DNA of 64,000 nt from Yponomeuta sedellus (GCA_934045075.1 OW203729.1:4227816-4291815); one strand, 5' to 3'. Positions 21,141 to 33,663 are shown, counted from the stretch's first letter. Translations and numbers: made by a program. Notes: a model not told the origin generated them from the sequence alone.

Positions 21141-21809
21141 GACTATCCCCCGGGTACTTTTTAGAGCTCTTATAAATTGTATCAAATAAGTTACCGAGGA
21201 CATCAAGAGACCGGAGTGGACAAAAGTTAGATGTTTTCTTTTAAAACGCATTTTCTTTTCCAACTTCATGTAAATTACAACTCAATGTAATCTTAGAATA
21301 TTTGCTTCCATAGCGTACGCTTCACTCAATTTCCGGGGATCAAATGACCGCACACCGTAGGCGTTGAGTCCGCGACAAGTACTCGGACATTTTTTACGAT
21401 TTAGGAACGTTTGCCCCCAAGAGACAAGTTCCGCGTCTGCGCAGGTCTATACAGTCTGCAAATATACTCTTTCAATAGACCGTTGTAGGCACGACGATTG
21501 TCGTTATTTGCTTCAATATGATAGTGTGCTAAGCAATAGCAGAACATTGTTATTCCAATGGTATGACCCGCGCGAATTAAATAGGCGTCTCTCGCGAAGA
21601 ATATCGAATTGCGTGAGCTGCCGAGTTAAGTTGTAAAGGCCATTGGAATGCTATCACTACTATTGGTGTAGGTACTATTGGTAGTGTTAGCACTAATAAC
21701 TAATATGTCTTTATTTAACCGCTTTGTATTTTAGAGAGTCGCTCCACTATTCAATAGCTGTGAAGAAAAACCTCGTGAGGAAACCAGAGTATAAAAAAAA
21801 CTTGAATTA
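21141..21809. other. Unassigned DNA
   Basis: Nothing recognised. Confidence 0.3.
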
Positions 21810-21818
21810 TTTCAGCAA

Positions 21819-21994
21819 TTCCAAAAACCTATTTAGAGGCTAAAAATTTAGTAATACAGAGAATATTGTAAAGAGGTTCGAAATTTCACGGATGCCGGTG
21901 AGTCGCCCATTAGCTCAGCTGGAAAGAGCCTCTAAATAGGTTTTTAGAATTGTCCTTAGCACGGGTTAGTGCATTAAAAATAAATATAATCTTG
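21819..21994 (+). mobile_element. tSINE-A foldback copy with internal deletion
   Basis: TSD 'tttcagcaa' at 21810-21818 and 21995-22003. Begins with inverted 'aaaaacctatttagaggcta', then forward 'aatacagagaatattgtaaa', box A 'ttagctcagctgg', and a jump straight to 'gcctctaaataggttttt' and the 3' end. Most of the tRNA-like part, including box B, is deleted. Confidence 0.8.
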
Positions 21995-22003
21995 TTTCAG
22001 CAA

Positions 22004-22440
22004 ATTTTTAATTTTTGAGCTTGACAATATCTATACTATTTACATACTGCCTCGGCACATTAATAAGCGGATTTGGTACTAGAAATGCATTAACCTACTA
22101 TAAGCTTCTTACGCCAGCTATGCTGGTGGTTTTTAAGCTAGATTCAACGAGTACCATACCCAGTTTCAGCAATGAAATTACAAAATGCACAAAAACACGC
22201 GAAAATAAGCTTAAAAGGCAAGCACGCCTGCAGCAAAAGCATATCAATTCACCATCATCATCCCGGAGATTATTACGAGTCAATAACTTAATCGTGTCTC
22301 ATACAAAGATCAATATCAGGGCCGAGGTACATGATGGGCGACGTCATTGCATCAGATATGTAGTACTAACGTAACGTCGTAGAAGAGAATGCAAGATCGT
22401 AGATTGTCCACGATCGACACGGGTTGCGTACAGTGGATTA
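22004..22440. other. Unassigned DNA before the minisatellite
   Basis: An open frame at 22015-22374 has no family signature. Confidence 0.3.
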
Positions 22441-23024
22441 ACGAAGAAGGCGCATGATGAAATAGCTACGAAGGGGATAAACGAAGATGGCGCCTGATGA
22501 AATAGCTACGAAGGGGATAAACGAAGAAGGCGCCTGATGAAATAGCTACGAAGGGGATAAACGAAAAAAGCGCATGATGAAGTGGCTACCAAGGGGATAA
22601 ACGAAAAAAGCGCATGATGAAATAGCTAAGAAGGGGATAAACGAAGAAGGCGCCTGATGAAATAGCTACGAAGGGGATAAACGAAAAAAGCGCATGATGA
22701 AATGGCTACCAAGGGGATAAACGAAAAAAGCGCATGATGAAATGGCTACCAAGCGGATAAACGAAAAAGGCGCCTGATGAAATAGCTAAGAAGGGGATAA
22801 ACGAAGAAAGCGCCTGATGAAATAGCTACGAAGGGGATAAACGAAGAAGGCGCATGACGAAATAGCTACCAAGGGGATAAACGAAGAAGGCGCCTGATGA
22901 AATAGCTACGAAGGGGATAAACGATGAAAGCTCATGATGAAATAGCTACAAATGGGATAAAAGAAGATGGCGCCTGATGAAATAGCTACAAAGGGTTAAA
23001 CGAAGAAGGCGCATGATGCAGAAC
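22441..23024 (+). repeat. 40-bp minisatellite, ~14.5 units
   Basis: Unit starts 'acgaagaaggcgcctgatga' and ends 'aaggggataa'; the period is 40 bp until the last units (39). Two main variants alternate: A ('gaagaaggcgcct') and B ('gaaaaaagcgcat'). From 22521 the order is A B B A B B A, a partial 120-bp higher-order pattern. Since 40 is not a multiple of 3, it does not encode a protein repeat. Confidence 0.95.
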
Positions 23025-24789
23025 TACAGAACTAGTGGTAACTCCTCCTTCTTTTTGGGGTTTCGGACCCAAGGGTACGGACGGGACCCTATTACTAAGC
23101 CTCCACTGTCCCTTCTGTCTGTCGCCAGGCTGTATCTCATGAACCGTGATAGCCAGTCAGTTAAAATTGTCACAGGTAATGTGCTTCTGTTGACGCTGTA
23201 ACTACAAATACTAAAAACAGAATAAAATAAATATTTAAGTGGGGCTCCCGTACAACAAACGCGATTTTTTGGTGTTTTTCTTGATACTAATATCGGCTAC
23301 ACGTAAACGCTTGAAATATTACAAGATGGTTGTATATTGACTTAAAAAAATCAATTAATGGTTACGTACAAAAGAAACATGATTTAATTGCCCTTTTTTA
23401 TCCATCTTTTTCATGGCCGGTTTTTACCCTTATACCTATTACAAATCCAGCTACATGCACCCAAAACCGCTATACCAGTAGGACACAAGTAATAAGGTTT
23501 TCTCTGCAATCTTTACAGCTATTCGAAGGCTGGAAGAACGATGCGAATCAGATGGCCGGTGATGGCTGGATAAGGAGGACCGATAACTAAAAGGTGTCTT
23601 GGAGCTGTTATCATTGAGGCTAAAATTATATACCAACTTTTAACAATTTTTTTTTTCATTTCTGATATTTGAAGCAGCGGGGAAGGCCGATGTACAGAAA
23701 TGTACATGGGTAGCTATCGCGGATTGAACTCACTCCCTTAAAGAAAGCACATGAAGTTATCACAGACAAGCAGTGAAATTATCAGCGGCTTGTGAGTCAC
23801 CCAATCGAAGCTGTATAAACCCTCTGTGTCAGTGTATATCGCTGCCAGCGATGTTGGTACGAGGCGCGCAACTATGGGAACGTAAACATTTATAATAACA
23901 TCTATGGACTCATAAATACGTCTTCTCACTTGTTTCCCTTTGGCGAGTGCGTTTTCGTTTGCCGTGGAACTTTTACAGGGCAACACCGCGTCACGAAAAT
24001 GCGGCAGAAATGGTACTTCAGGAAACGTGGTCCGGTGGTCCTTAAAAGGGAATAAGTAGTTGTCCGTCTGTGGTCAGTATGTCTTTGTGACATTTCCTTT
24101 AGCGAAATCAGCACAGAATCGGCAAACCCTTATCTCGAGTCGTTAGTCTTGTCGGCGGGAAATTCGCTTGTTGTGGAGTAATAAAAATAGCTCAACACTT
24201 GAAGCGGCGTCGAAATTTGCGGCACCGTCCTGAGAGCAATTATCTCGCCTCGGGTTGCATATTTTAATTTAAATGACGTTAAAATAGCCCGGAACTGCGG
24301 CCTCAAGGGTGCACTACAACAATAATTCACGCGCGGCTCAACTAACCGACTTAAACCCGACCAGATAAGACCGAGATTACGATCGCCTTAACCCGAGCGT
24401 TGAACTTAAAAGGTTGTGACAGGGGTATTACCGTAATTACCTTAATTTGTAAACACAAAAAACGGCCGTCGCCTCGTCGCCGCATGTTGAACGAGCGAGA
24501 AATTAAATACCGTGTGGAAGATATCGGCGAGATTTATTTTCTTCGGATGAGGACCAATTAAAATTTCGACGGCTCCGTCCGTGAGAATATCTGCATTCAC
24601 AATTCCACGTTTGCTTGTTATCGCGCGAGAGGAAAAAACGTGCTAACTCGGATCTGGGTCGCGTGAGGTTCTCTCTTGTAAAGATTGTTAACGCTATGAA
24701 GTACTACAAGAATGAAATTAAAATCATAGATTCAGACATCCACACACATATCAGTAAAAATAGACGGTTTCGTGAAAATCCTTATATTT
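23025..24789. other. Unassigned DNA
   Basis: No gene or repeat recognised; 24400-24650 is CpG-richer than its surroundings. Confidence 0.4.
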
Positions 24790-24875
24790 CATTCAGGTTC
24801 ACTAAGGACCGACGACCAGTGGCGAGCCTTGGGAGAAGCCTTTGTCCAGCAGTGGACTAACACCGGCTGATTATG
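24790..24875 (+). pseudogene. RTE-type LINE C-terminus remnant
   Basis: After one frameshift the reading is DQWRALGEAFVQQWTNTG then stop, followed by 'ctgattatgatgatgac'. The W..LGEAF.QQW ending and the GAT-repeat tail are characteristic of RTE-clade LINEs common in Lepidoptera. The rest of the ORF is absent. Confidence 0.6.
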
Positions 24876-24885
24876 ATGATGACAA

Positions 24886-25300
24886 AGCCTGGTCGTCAGG
24901 CTTTGCTTTAATCTAAATTAAGTTCACTTTATCCACTTACATAGATTAGAGCAAAACCTGGAAATATTCTAAATTTTTTGGTGCTTACAAAAGTTATGCT
25001 TCAAAACCGATAAAATGTGTTTTATTGTATGTACACCAGGAATTACATAAGAGACTTAACCAATAATATAGTACACAACAGCATCTTCGCTTCATCCTAG
25101 TTGTCACCCATGTCATTACGCGCGCGTTAGTAGTTAAATGTTTATTTCGGGACTAACTCATTCTCTCATCTTCATCCAAGAGTCCCGAAGCAACGCCACC
25201 CTTTTAATACGCGTCTCACCCCCTCAGATCAACCCTATGACGTCACACCTGCAGAATTTTCAAATTGCCGCGAGGGCTTGTCCCTAACGGCGTTCGCATA
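24886..25300. other. Unassigned DNA
   Basis: Nothing recognised. Confidence 0.3.
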
Positions 25301-25302
25301 TC

Positions 25303-25420
25303 ATTTGCATGAATCTCCACATGACGAAGACCGCGGAATGCGCCTGCGTCGGTCGTTGACTGCCCAAACAAATGGCGCCGCAAATGGATCTATTGGAGAG
25401 AAAAACAAACGCATGCAAAT
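25303..25420. promoter_or_regulatory. Pair of octamer (POU-type) motifs
   Basis: 'atttgcat' (25303-25310) and its complement 'atgcaaat' (25413-25420) lie 102 bp apart in sequence free of recognised repeats. These are canonical POU-factor octamers, but 8-mers occur by chance and no gene is in view. Confidence 0.2.
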
Positions 25421-25824
25421 CCAAATGATTCAGAGGATTTCCTTTAGCGGAAGGTCGCAGGTTATCGGCTAGGCTGGGTTCATACTTGGGCTTGCGTATC
25501 TTGGCTGTCTGAATGGTGCGCATTCTGTTAAATTATTCCGTGACGGCGAAGCGTTCTTTGATAATGGGCCATCAACTGACTCGAAAGCTGAGTAGACAAT
25601 CAATGAGAAAGTTGATGCTAAATCGCCCTGTTGTACAAGCGACACTCACTTGTTATCAAGTCCACACTGCATTTGGTTTGTCACAGGCATCGCGTCTCCA
25701 TTATGAAAAAAGCTGTGTAATACATGTCAGCTTTTTTTAGTAATCAGCTATCATCAAACATTCATTAAATGTTCGTATTGTGAATAAAATCACAACTTTT
25801 CTTGTCTATAAATAGATGTTCATC

Positions 25825-25925
25825 ATCACCAACATCAGAATATTCAGTCGGTGGCGGTTCACTGCTCCACATAGGCTTCTCCCAAGACACGCCACTGACC
25901 CCGATCATCGGCTCTCCTCTTCCAG
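25825..25925 (-). pseudogene. RTE-type LINE C-terminus remnant
   Basis: Minus strand reads, with frameshift, DQWRVLGEAYVEQ then stop, with a GATGAT-like tail beyond 25840. Same LINE type as 24790-24875. Confidence 0.55.
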
Positions 25926-26266
25926 TACTGCTTTGAATGAATGGATGTTACAAAGTAGAAAAATGTGAACCCAGCTTTAAAGCGCCAAGGATGTCGCCCG
26001 TGCGTAAATCAAAGCGCCAACGAGGAAGTGCGCGGGCGCAGTCGCGGGCCCACTGCGCATGTGCTAACTTTAATTAACCATCACCTTACATGGCCGACCT
26101 TCGGGCGACAATGTCTAGAGATCGAGCCGATAAACGAATGAGACATCGCAATTTCAGCTTGCAAAGCGTATTCCAATACGGTTTTGGCGAGGAGGTTCTA
26201 TTAGACCATCCAAATGGCCAGTCCCGTGGAACGTGTCACAATTTTTTTGGCCAAAACAAGTTTACT

Positions 26267-26470
26267 CGGAGCTGCAAGTGATGCAAATTACTTCAGCCAG
26301 ATGTCACTGCCTGTACGTAATACAGAGAATGTTGTAAAGAGGTTCGAAATTTCACTGATGCCGGTGAGTCACCCATTAGCTCAATTGGTAAGAGCGCTGG
26401 CACGGATAGCCAGAGGTCGCGGGTACGAATCCCGGCATGGGTGAAATTTTTAGCCTCTGAATAGGTTTTT
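26267..26470 (+). mobile_element. tSINE-A short (solo) form, 204 bp
   Basis: Direct copy: leader 'gtaatacagagaatgttgta', box A 'ttagctcaattgg', box B 'gggtacgaatccc', ending exactly at 'aataggttttt'. Imperfect TSD 'caaaacaagtttact' (26252-26266) versus 'caaaaccagtttgct' (26471-26485). It lacks the 'ccttagcacgggttagtg' tail, so the T-run is its true 3' end. Confidence 0.8.
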
Positions 26471-26696
26471 CAAAACCAGTTTGCTGCATCCATACGCTAA
26501 GAAGTGCTGGTCAGCGATAGACTGACATCCACCAGCTTCGTTCCTAGGATATGACTAAACAATAACCCTGATATTTAAATAGTAAACCTCTCTTAGTAAA
26601 ACAGCGTGGATCCCGGTAGCTTCCTTTTTTTATGTGCCTACACCTTGTTGGGTCCGTCCAACACATTCCTCTTAATAATTTCAGGCATACGTTTTG

Positions 26697-27060
26697 AAGC
26701 GCTCGTGGCCTAGGCGAACCGAGTGATTGGAATCAATCACTTGGTTAAGCATCAGCAGGCGCGGTCAGGTACGGGATGGGTGAGCGTCCCGTGACTACCG
26801 CTAGTGGCATTTTTTCGAGCGCTTCCGTGCTTCGCAAGGCACGTTAAGCCGTTGGTGCCGGTGTCATATAATGGCAGTCGTTAAGCCATGTAAGAGGCCA
26901 TATGGGCGGCTTGATAACTTCTTACAGTAAGGCCCGCCACTGTCTTACAATCCTCCACCAACCCGGACTTGGCCCCCGTGGTGGAGTATGGCCTAACCTT
27001 CCTGCGATGCAGGAAGAGACCCGTGCCCCAGCAGTGGGGACATACAAGGGTTGATAACGA
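26697..27060 (+). mobile_element. 5S-SINE, full length, 364 bp
   Basis: 10-bp perfect TSD 'atacgttttg' at 26687-26696 and 27061-27070. Starts 'aagcgctcgtggcctaggcg' and ends 'gggttgataacga'. Head and body complete. Confidence 0.9.
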
Positions 27061-27070
27061 ATACGTTTTG

Positions 27071-28433
27071 GCAAAACTTCAACGGGGCTACACTGCACCG
27101 GCAGGAAGCTGCAATAAGACCGTCATTCAAAGCGCAGCTCACGTTAAGAAGATAAGAGATCTAGCCAAGACCGCCCAAATAGGGCCCCGGTGCCTGACGC
27201 CGGCTCCGTCGCAGTAATTGGGCCCACCAACGCCGGCAGGCCAAAAAAGGCCAGCGCGTGACCATCCCGCACGATGGGACCGATAAGGACGCTGATATAC
27301 GCAGCCATTAGACGAAGCCAACAGGTGTACGCGAGGTGATAATTGCCATGTTCTCTTAGGGTTTCCTAAGAACTGCGACAGAAGGAATGGTCTGTAAGAC
27401 CTGAGAAGTATCAAAAAGTTGGTTCTTAGGCAAACTAACAGCCCATTATAAAAAAACAGCGGCACACGTGCTAATGGAGTCTTTAAGTGTGGCCGGATAA
27501 TGAGCGACTTGCAATTGCACATTGGCAGAAGCGGCATACGGCTAACAAAATGTGTGCAAACTTAATTGATGTTCCGAAGCCGGGTTTTTCTTATGGAACA
27601 GCTCCAGTATAAAAAGGAAGTTAACGCCATCGATACGAAATTATCTGGATATTGGTAAGCAGCTGTTTAGCCAAGGAAATATTTATGCAGCAGAAATGTG
27701 TGATCCTAATTTTTTTAGTCTGTTTCCAGTAGTTCCTTTGTCACGCAATTCATCGTGAGACCAAGATGTCATTTTAAACCTGAAGTTGTTTGTTTTTTTA
27801 TTTATCTGAATCTGGAATCTTCATCACCGTTGAATATCTCTTTTTCATCGAGTTTCTCTCTTGTGCCAGTGTGGTAGAACTGAACTTCTGCCGTCTCTGT
27901 TCCACTTATTGCATCTTGTGCTTTAGCTCGGCCAGAGTAAACGATTGGCACGTTTAGATAATGATCGTGCCCATTTGCGTATTCAATAGGCTCCTTTATC
28001 TGACGAGCCGTGAGTACGATAAACAACTTTGATATTTTTACCGACTTGACACTGACACCTCGCGATTCATCGACGGGCCTTTACTCTGAGATACCTGTAT
28101 GCCACTTATAGGACCCAATCATGTACCTCTCAACCCCATATAAATTTTTATCTACCTAAGTCACGTAATGTTTCGATCTCGAGGTAACAAATCGGATTTC
28201 CCGCTGTCTTCTAATGTAACAAACAAACCTCCTGTTTAACGTTGAAATAAAAGTCTGATGCTTATATTTATCCACTGATATAAGTCAATTTTCTGCCCTT
28301 ACCGCCAAAGCCGCCAAAGATAAACTCTTTGTCAGCTGTATTCCGGGTAAATAAAAATTACGTACGTATATCCAACCAATACACTCAATAATAATAATCC
28401 AGTCAATACACAAGGCGTCTATAAGGGATTGCT
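27071..28433. other. Unassigned DNA
   Basis: 27080-27540 has a long minus-strand frame overlapping a GC-rich stretch; no domain recognised on either strand. The remainder is AT-rich and unrecognised. Confidence 0.3.
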
Positions 28434-28475
28434 ATTAGAGATAAGGCATTATGTACTCTTAGGTTAAGAAATATT
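28434..28475 (+). mobile_element. L3 3' UTR fragment
   Basis: 'gagataaggcattatgtact' and 'taggttaagaaatat' match 11040-11095. Confidence 0.45.
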
Positions 28476-28852
28476 GAACCACAAATCACATCAAATGTGA
28501 AAGAAAGAAGACATTTATTCAAATTGCCACGGAAATACAAAGTAAACTAATAGAAGCCAAAATACACGAAATATAACAAAAACAAAACAAATTATAACAA
28601 ACCGAATGAGAACGCGCGCCCCAAGTTCAAAACCTGTACTTTTCCAACAAACACCTTCCGTCATTTCTTGTCACTTAATATTCCAAATGCGCTTCACGCC
28701 GTCATCGTGCGCACCAAAGGTCTCCATCGGTCTCGTAAATGACGATGTAACAAAGGACGAGACTCAAAGACTTGATAATGCCATGTCTGCTGATCTGTAC
28801 TATTTCAACTACGTTTTAACAGGACGTTCAGTATGCGAAATATGGAGATGAT
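28476..28852. other. Unassigned DNA
   Basis: Includes an open frame at 28606-28851 without family signature; nothing else recognised. Confidence 0.3.
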
Positions 28853-28861
28853 TCTCTACAA

Positions 28862-29018
28862 TACGATATCAACCCATGTATATCCCCACTGCTGGGGCAT
28901 GGGTCTCTTCCTGCACCGCAGGAAGGTTAGGCCAGACTCCACCACGGGGGCCAAGTCCGGGTAGGTAGAAGATTGTAAGACAGTGGCGGGCCTTACTGTC
29001 AGAGTTATCAGGATTCTA
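28862..29018 (-). mobile_element. 5S-SINE, 5'-truncated
   Basis: TSD 'tctctacaa' at 28853-28861 and 29019-29027. Contains the 3' 150 bp only ('ccccactgctggggca' to 'ttactgtcagagttatca'); the 5S-like head is missing, as expected for incomplete reverse transcription. Confidence 0.8.
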
Positions 29019-29027
29019 TCTCTACAA

Positions 29028-29730
29028 GATTATTGGTTAGATGTTTTGCGTTGATTCCCATAGGTCCGGAAATCCTACTTTGGGACGAGGGCAAGTGATT
29101 GTGTTGTATAGAAGTTATTACTAATCAAGGACCCAGACAAAGTATGTGATTTAAACGCAAGGCATCATATCATCAGATAAAATGTGTGAATTAAACACTT
29201 GATAACCCACAGGATAGCCCTCCTGTGACCAGGAATTTCCACGATCCAGATTACACATAACCTCGAAATGTCTTAACACATTATAAGAAGTACAAGATAA
29301 CGCCACGGTTTCCTCGAAGACTTATAGGCGACGGGAACAGTAATTACGACCTAATTACCCCAACCGATGGAGATATGCAAATCCTAGGGAAAACTCCGTG
29401 TAAACAATGAGACATGTGGCAGAAAACATCGTCGCGTGACGATGACACTAGGCGAACGCGAACAAAATTTCGGAGCAGAGCGAGCAAGATCGAGACATTC
29501 GTAAATATTGAACTCGCTTTATTATAGGCCTCCGTTGGCTTGAATCAAACATCACAACACAATCGCTTGCCCTGGTCCGCTGTTATGAAAGATACGTTAG
29601 CCCATCATCTACGACAAGTCCTGTTTTGGCTCACCGCATTATTGCAAACAACAATTAATAGATAGGTAGATCTAAGATAGATAGAGAACACTTATTGCAC
29701 CACTAGAAAAAAAGAATACACCATGCTTTC
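29028..29730. other. Unassigned DNA
   Basis: Nothing recognised. Confidence 0.35.
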
Positions 29731-29732
29731 TA

Positions 29733-29898
29733 AAATCTAAGTATTAAAATGTGAAAATTACTATTTAATACTTAGATTTAAAAGTGATAACAAACGGTAA
29801 AAATTACATTTTAATACTTAGATTTAAAAGTGATAACAAAATTTTCATATTTCAATGGTCTTATGGATTTCCGAAAATTAACGCCTGATTCCATACAA
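29733..29898 (+). repeat. Short direct and inverted repeats joined to a repeat-T end
   Basis: A 30-bp unit starting 'ttaatacttagatttaaaag' occurs at 29765-29794 and 29811-29840; its complement 'aaatctaagtattaa' is at 29733-29747 and partly near 29904. 29855-29898 ends 'taacgcctgattccatacaa', the end of repeat T. Confidence 0.6.
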
Positions 29899-31650
29899 TA
29901 TCTTAAATCTAAGTAATGTTATACAATTGGAGTTCTTATCATTTAGAGCTCTTTCAGACAACCTCTATTGAATGTTGCATAATTATCTTCGTTTCATTAA
30001 TTTGGGTTGACGAATCATACATCTGTATGTTCGAACGGTCTGCTCTGTCCATAAAATATTCCTATCGGTCGAGCGATCGACCACCTGCGCCGGTTGACTA
30101 ATGCGATAATGATGTCAGTAGCAAAATATCGTCCCTACATGGAGATTTTATTTGCAAAATAATATTAAAACACTACGTCAATCTGCGAACATTCCATAAC
30201 ACGCGCTCACAGTATCCTTGATAGGATTAACTCGTTTGAATTGGGTAGTCTTGTCGGATTATATGACATTCTGCACCTTAAGAGGAAATCTATCCAATTC
30301 TCATTGCCACTGAGTAATGCGAAGCCACAAGAAATTGAACGAGTGCTGCCAATAACCATCAGCACAATATTGCACTACCCAACACTAATATAAAAGTCAC
30401 ACTATTCTCGCTCCTAAATTATGGCCAATAGGAACTGCTTCGCTAACTTCAGTCTAGACTCAGGACGAGACCTAATCTCCGGAGCAATTTGAGGAAGCAT
30501 CTCCCCAACCGCAGAGATCAATAAAATTATAGTCCGGTGGACTGCAACCGTACAGATACGGAGAAACTCCCAGTGTCGAGTGCCAATGAACCGAAGGTTT
30601 GACCTCTTATTGGATACATCGAAGTAGCTTACAACGTCGCAAAAAGAAGCCTTCTATCAGTTTCCATCCCGGAAGGGAGGATAACCTGAAAATGTCCTAG
30701 ATATTCTAACAACAGAAACTCTGAAACCGAAAAGTGTAAGTGACTTATACACAGATGCTTTTAAAGCTGACTGATGCATCAATATCATTTCAATGTTGGC
30801 TGTTTTTTTTCATACATCTTAATCATTTTGGAAGAAATGGTATAACTGTACCATCTAGGTATTTCTATTCTGTGACACCCTGGAGTTAATTCGCAAATAG
30901 CCTTTTCCTTTCCTTGAGCGTGAAAGTCGGAAATCGGTTTTGCTGCAGGCCTGTACTGTTAACGTTTTTCCACGGGTTCTGCAAATAAACTCGAAAATTC
31001 TGGATGTTTTGTTAAGGAAGCGAGGTCATTGCTGCTAAAGTTCAAGTATAATGTTACTTCGTTTCCAGAAATTCTAGGAGATTTAGGATGTCCAAACGAT
31101 TTGTAGATTTCTAATCAGTTTAAATCGCGTTTGTCTTGCAGTTTAAGCCTAAAAAATGTTAAAGCTTTGCTCATTAAAAGAGTCTCTACCTTTTTTTTAG
31201 AATGCATATTTAACAGCAACACAATAAAGATGACCCTGATTGTACCTACCACTCAGCCCGTGGTAGAACGCCTATGAAAGCCCTCCTCAACAAGGGAGGT
31301 CACCCTGGCCCTTGACCCCTTCTTCGTTGCTCTCTCCAAAGTTGAACCAACTCCCCCTTACTGAATGTCCTGTCGAGCGACGAGGGCAATGTTTCTGGAG
31401 CAGCTGCTATTAGAGGGCTCAGGAGCCGTGACGGCCATCGGTGTGGAACAATCACACGGTTAGAGGGCATGGCAGAATACCTTAGTATTTGTTCTCAGCT
31501 AGCTTGAATCTCGACCAAAAGTTCAAGGGTTTTCAAAGAAGGACAAAATCAAAGACACAAAAAGGCTTTGGTCTTAAAATTTTACATATAAAACGACGAA
31601 CGGGGTGATACTACAGGATATTGCAGATGAACAGAAAGGAAAGGAAACGA
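29899..31650. other. Unassigned DNA
   Basis: No repeat family or gene recognised, despite being long and of moderate GC. May hold old, decayed elements. Confidence 0.35.
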
Positions 31651-31909
31651 TTAGTTAGACCTGACATTTCCGTAATCAGCCTTATAGCTCAGCAATTGTG
31701 CGTAGCAAGCGTTGAGGCATGTTAACACTTCAGACACTAGGGTTTCCTTACGATGTTTTCCTTCACCGTTAGCGAATGGTATTGCTACTATAACTTCACA
31801 AATGTACATAGCTTAGAAAACAAAGTCATTGGTACATGCCGGGATTCGAACTCACGACCACCCGATTAAGAAGCCGGCGTTCTACCGCTTCGCTACTACC
31901 GCTTGTTGC
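31651..31909 (-). mobile_element. tSINE-B, tRNA-head variant, 259 bp
   Basis: 10-bp TSD 'aaggaaacga' at 31641-31650 and 31910-31919. Minus strand: head 'gcggtagtagcgaagcggta' with box B 'gagttcgaatcccgg', then 'gtaccaatgactttgttttc', 'gaaggaaaacatcgtaagga', and the 3' end 'cggaaatgtcaggtctaact'. The twin is at 58940-59188. Confidence 0.85.
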
Positions 31910-31919
31910 AAGGAAACGA

Positions 31920-32639
31920 ATAAAAAAATATAGAAACACCCACAAATCGGCTGGGGTGAAGTAACTTCAACGAGGTATCATCCAAACAATAGACCCCAAC
32001 AAAACACAAAACCTTCGAACGAAACTGAACACCAGGTTCAACTCAGAGTTTAAGAAAGCAAGAGGCTAATCGAGAAAGGTCAAACCAAAAAGGCCGCATC
32101 ACCCCAAACAATGCTGTGATATCATCGAAGCCCTGCTACAAAGGGCCGGCTTATGTCAAAGAAAGGAGTCGGGGAGAATGAAAAAGGAAAGTGCGACAGG
32201 TGCGCCAGCGCACGTCCCGAGGTAAGCACTTCCAGACCGGAGGAATGCGAACTATTATTAGAACAGCCCGGCGCCACTAAACGCTTGACACAGAAGGGCT
32301 AGCTTGGTTTGACTTATTTTGGATGACATTCATGTAACGGGAACACGCGTTAATGTCATTCCTATGATTAACGTTGCCTGTACCTGTACCTGTCTTTCAG
32401 CGCCAAACTCTGCTGTTCAGTTATGAGGTTTACCTGGAAGACAAAATCCAATTGAGAATACAATCCTGTACCGGTCCAGAATACATTCATATTCTTAGAG
32501 CAGATAAAATAAGGAGCGAGGGTTTAGTGAAAAGAAAAGTATAATGCGTTGGTTTGGACATATAGTTAGGACGATGGAAGAACAGCTTCTTACTGATCCT
32601 TACTTAGTGAATTCGGGCTTAAGTTAATCTTTCCGATTT
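31920..32639. other. Unassigned DNA
   Basis: Nothing recognised. Confidence 0.3.
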
Positions 32640-32755
32640 AGGGTTGCCTGGAAGAAATTTCTATCAGCAATAAGGCCGCCAATTGTACCTCTTCTTTTGA
32701 ACTGTTGTCTCTGTAATTATTTTCTGGTGTGTACAGTAAAGAATATTCTTATATT
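32640..32755 (+). mobile_element. L3 LINE 3' UTR
   Basis: 'agggttgcctggaagaaatt', 'cagcaataaggccgccaatt' and a tail 'ttcttatattatcttatcta'. Confidence 0.55.
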
Positions 32756-32879
32756 ATCTTATCTAAGTTAATAATGTTTACTGCCTACGAAAGTTTTAGT
32801 TAAAAAATCTGTTCGACTTTGTAATTGCATATAATATTAATTGAATTGTCATATTTAATCATCAATTTTAGTTTTATGA

Positions 32880-32935
32880 AACAGGCCCCTGCTGTCTGCC
32901 TACCCCTCCGGGATACAGGCGTAATACATGGCAAA
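32880..32935 (-). repeat. S-family fragment
   Basis: 'ctgtctgcctacccctccgg' and 'gatacaggcgt', complement of the S repeat. Confidence 0.6.
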
Positions 32936-33205
32936 ATCTAGCGTTGAGAAGAGCTTCTGCCCTTATTATCCCTTTACGCCGACCGGACTGTTCTAGTGTA
33001 ATTTTTGCATAGCTCGAGACGTCTAACCTGTCGATAATGCGACCCATGCAAAAAAACGCAATTAAAATAATGCAGCAACTTTAAAATTCCAGAAATTCCT
33101 GCGGCCAGATTTTTATAGGATTCACGGCGGGTACAGGCTTTAAACATGATCGGGGTTTATTAAGATCTGCAAAAGATAGCAAACGAAGATCGCCAAATGC
33201 TTAAA

Positions 33206-33266
33206 CGTATTAACGAGAGAATGCTTTTTACCAAATTATCAAGTTAATTATATGAGGTTTAGGGTA
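33206..33266 (+). repeat. Long direct repeat, left copy
   Basis: 'cgtattaacgagagaatgct' through 'gaggtttagggta'. Near-identical to 34216-34277 about 1 kb downstream. Confidence 0.85.
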
Positions 33267-33399
33267 CGCCACGCCAAAGAATGGCACGTAATTTTCCTGC
33301 ACCGGGAACTAGTGGAAAACATTGAAATACCGACTTCCTTAGCAGGCTCTCATTTACTTTGCTGGGTACGTCCTATGTAGCAGATTCGATGTCATTTGA

Positions 33400-33663
33400 T
33401 GTCAACCCTTGCATGTCCCCACTGCTGAGGCACGGGTCTCTTCCTGCATCGCAGGAAGGTTGGGCCATACTCCACCATGGGGGCCAAGTCCGGGTAGGTG
33501 GAGGATTGAAAGACAGTGGCCTTACTGTCAGAAGGTATCAAGCCGCCCATAAGGCCTCGGCTTAACGACTGCCATTATATGACAGCCGGCACCAACGGCT
33601 TAACGTGCCTTGCGAAGCACGGAAGTGCTCGGAAAAATGCCACTAGCGGTAGTCACGGGACGC
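33400..33663 (-). mobile_element. 5S-SINE, 5'-truncated
   Basis: 'caacccttgcatgtccccac' to 'gcggtagtcacgggacg'; stops inside the 5S-like head just before box C. Short internal deletions relative to 37036. Lies between the two direct repeats. Confidence 0.8.

Noticed and set aside
22441..23024. CRISPR-like array
   Set aside because: Units are contiguous 40-bp tandem copies with no unique spacers, in an animal genome.
27139..27537. 132-codon minus-strand frame
   Set aside because: No recognisable domain, arginine/leucine-rich from composition, and it starts close to a SINE end. I could not support it as a gene.
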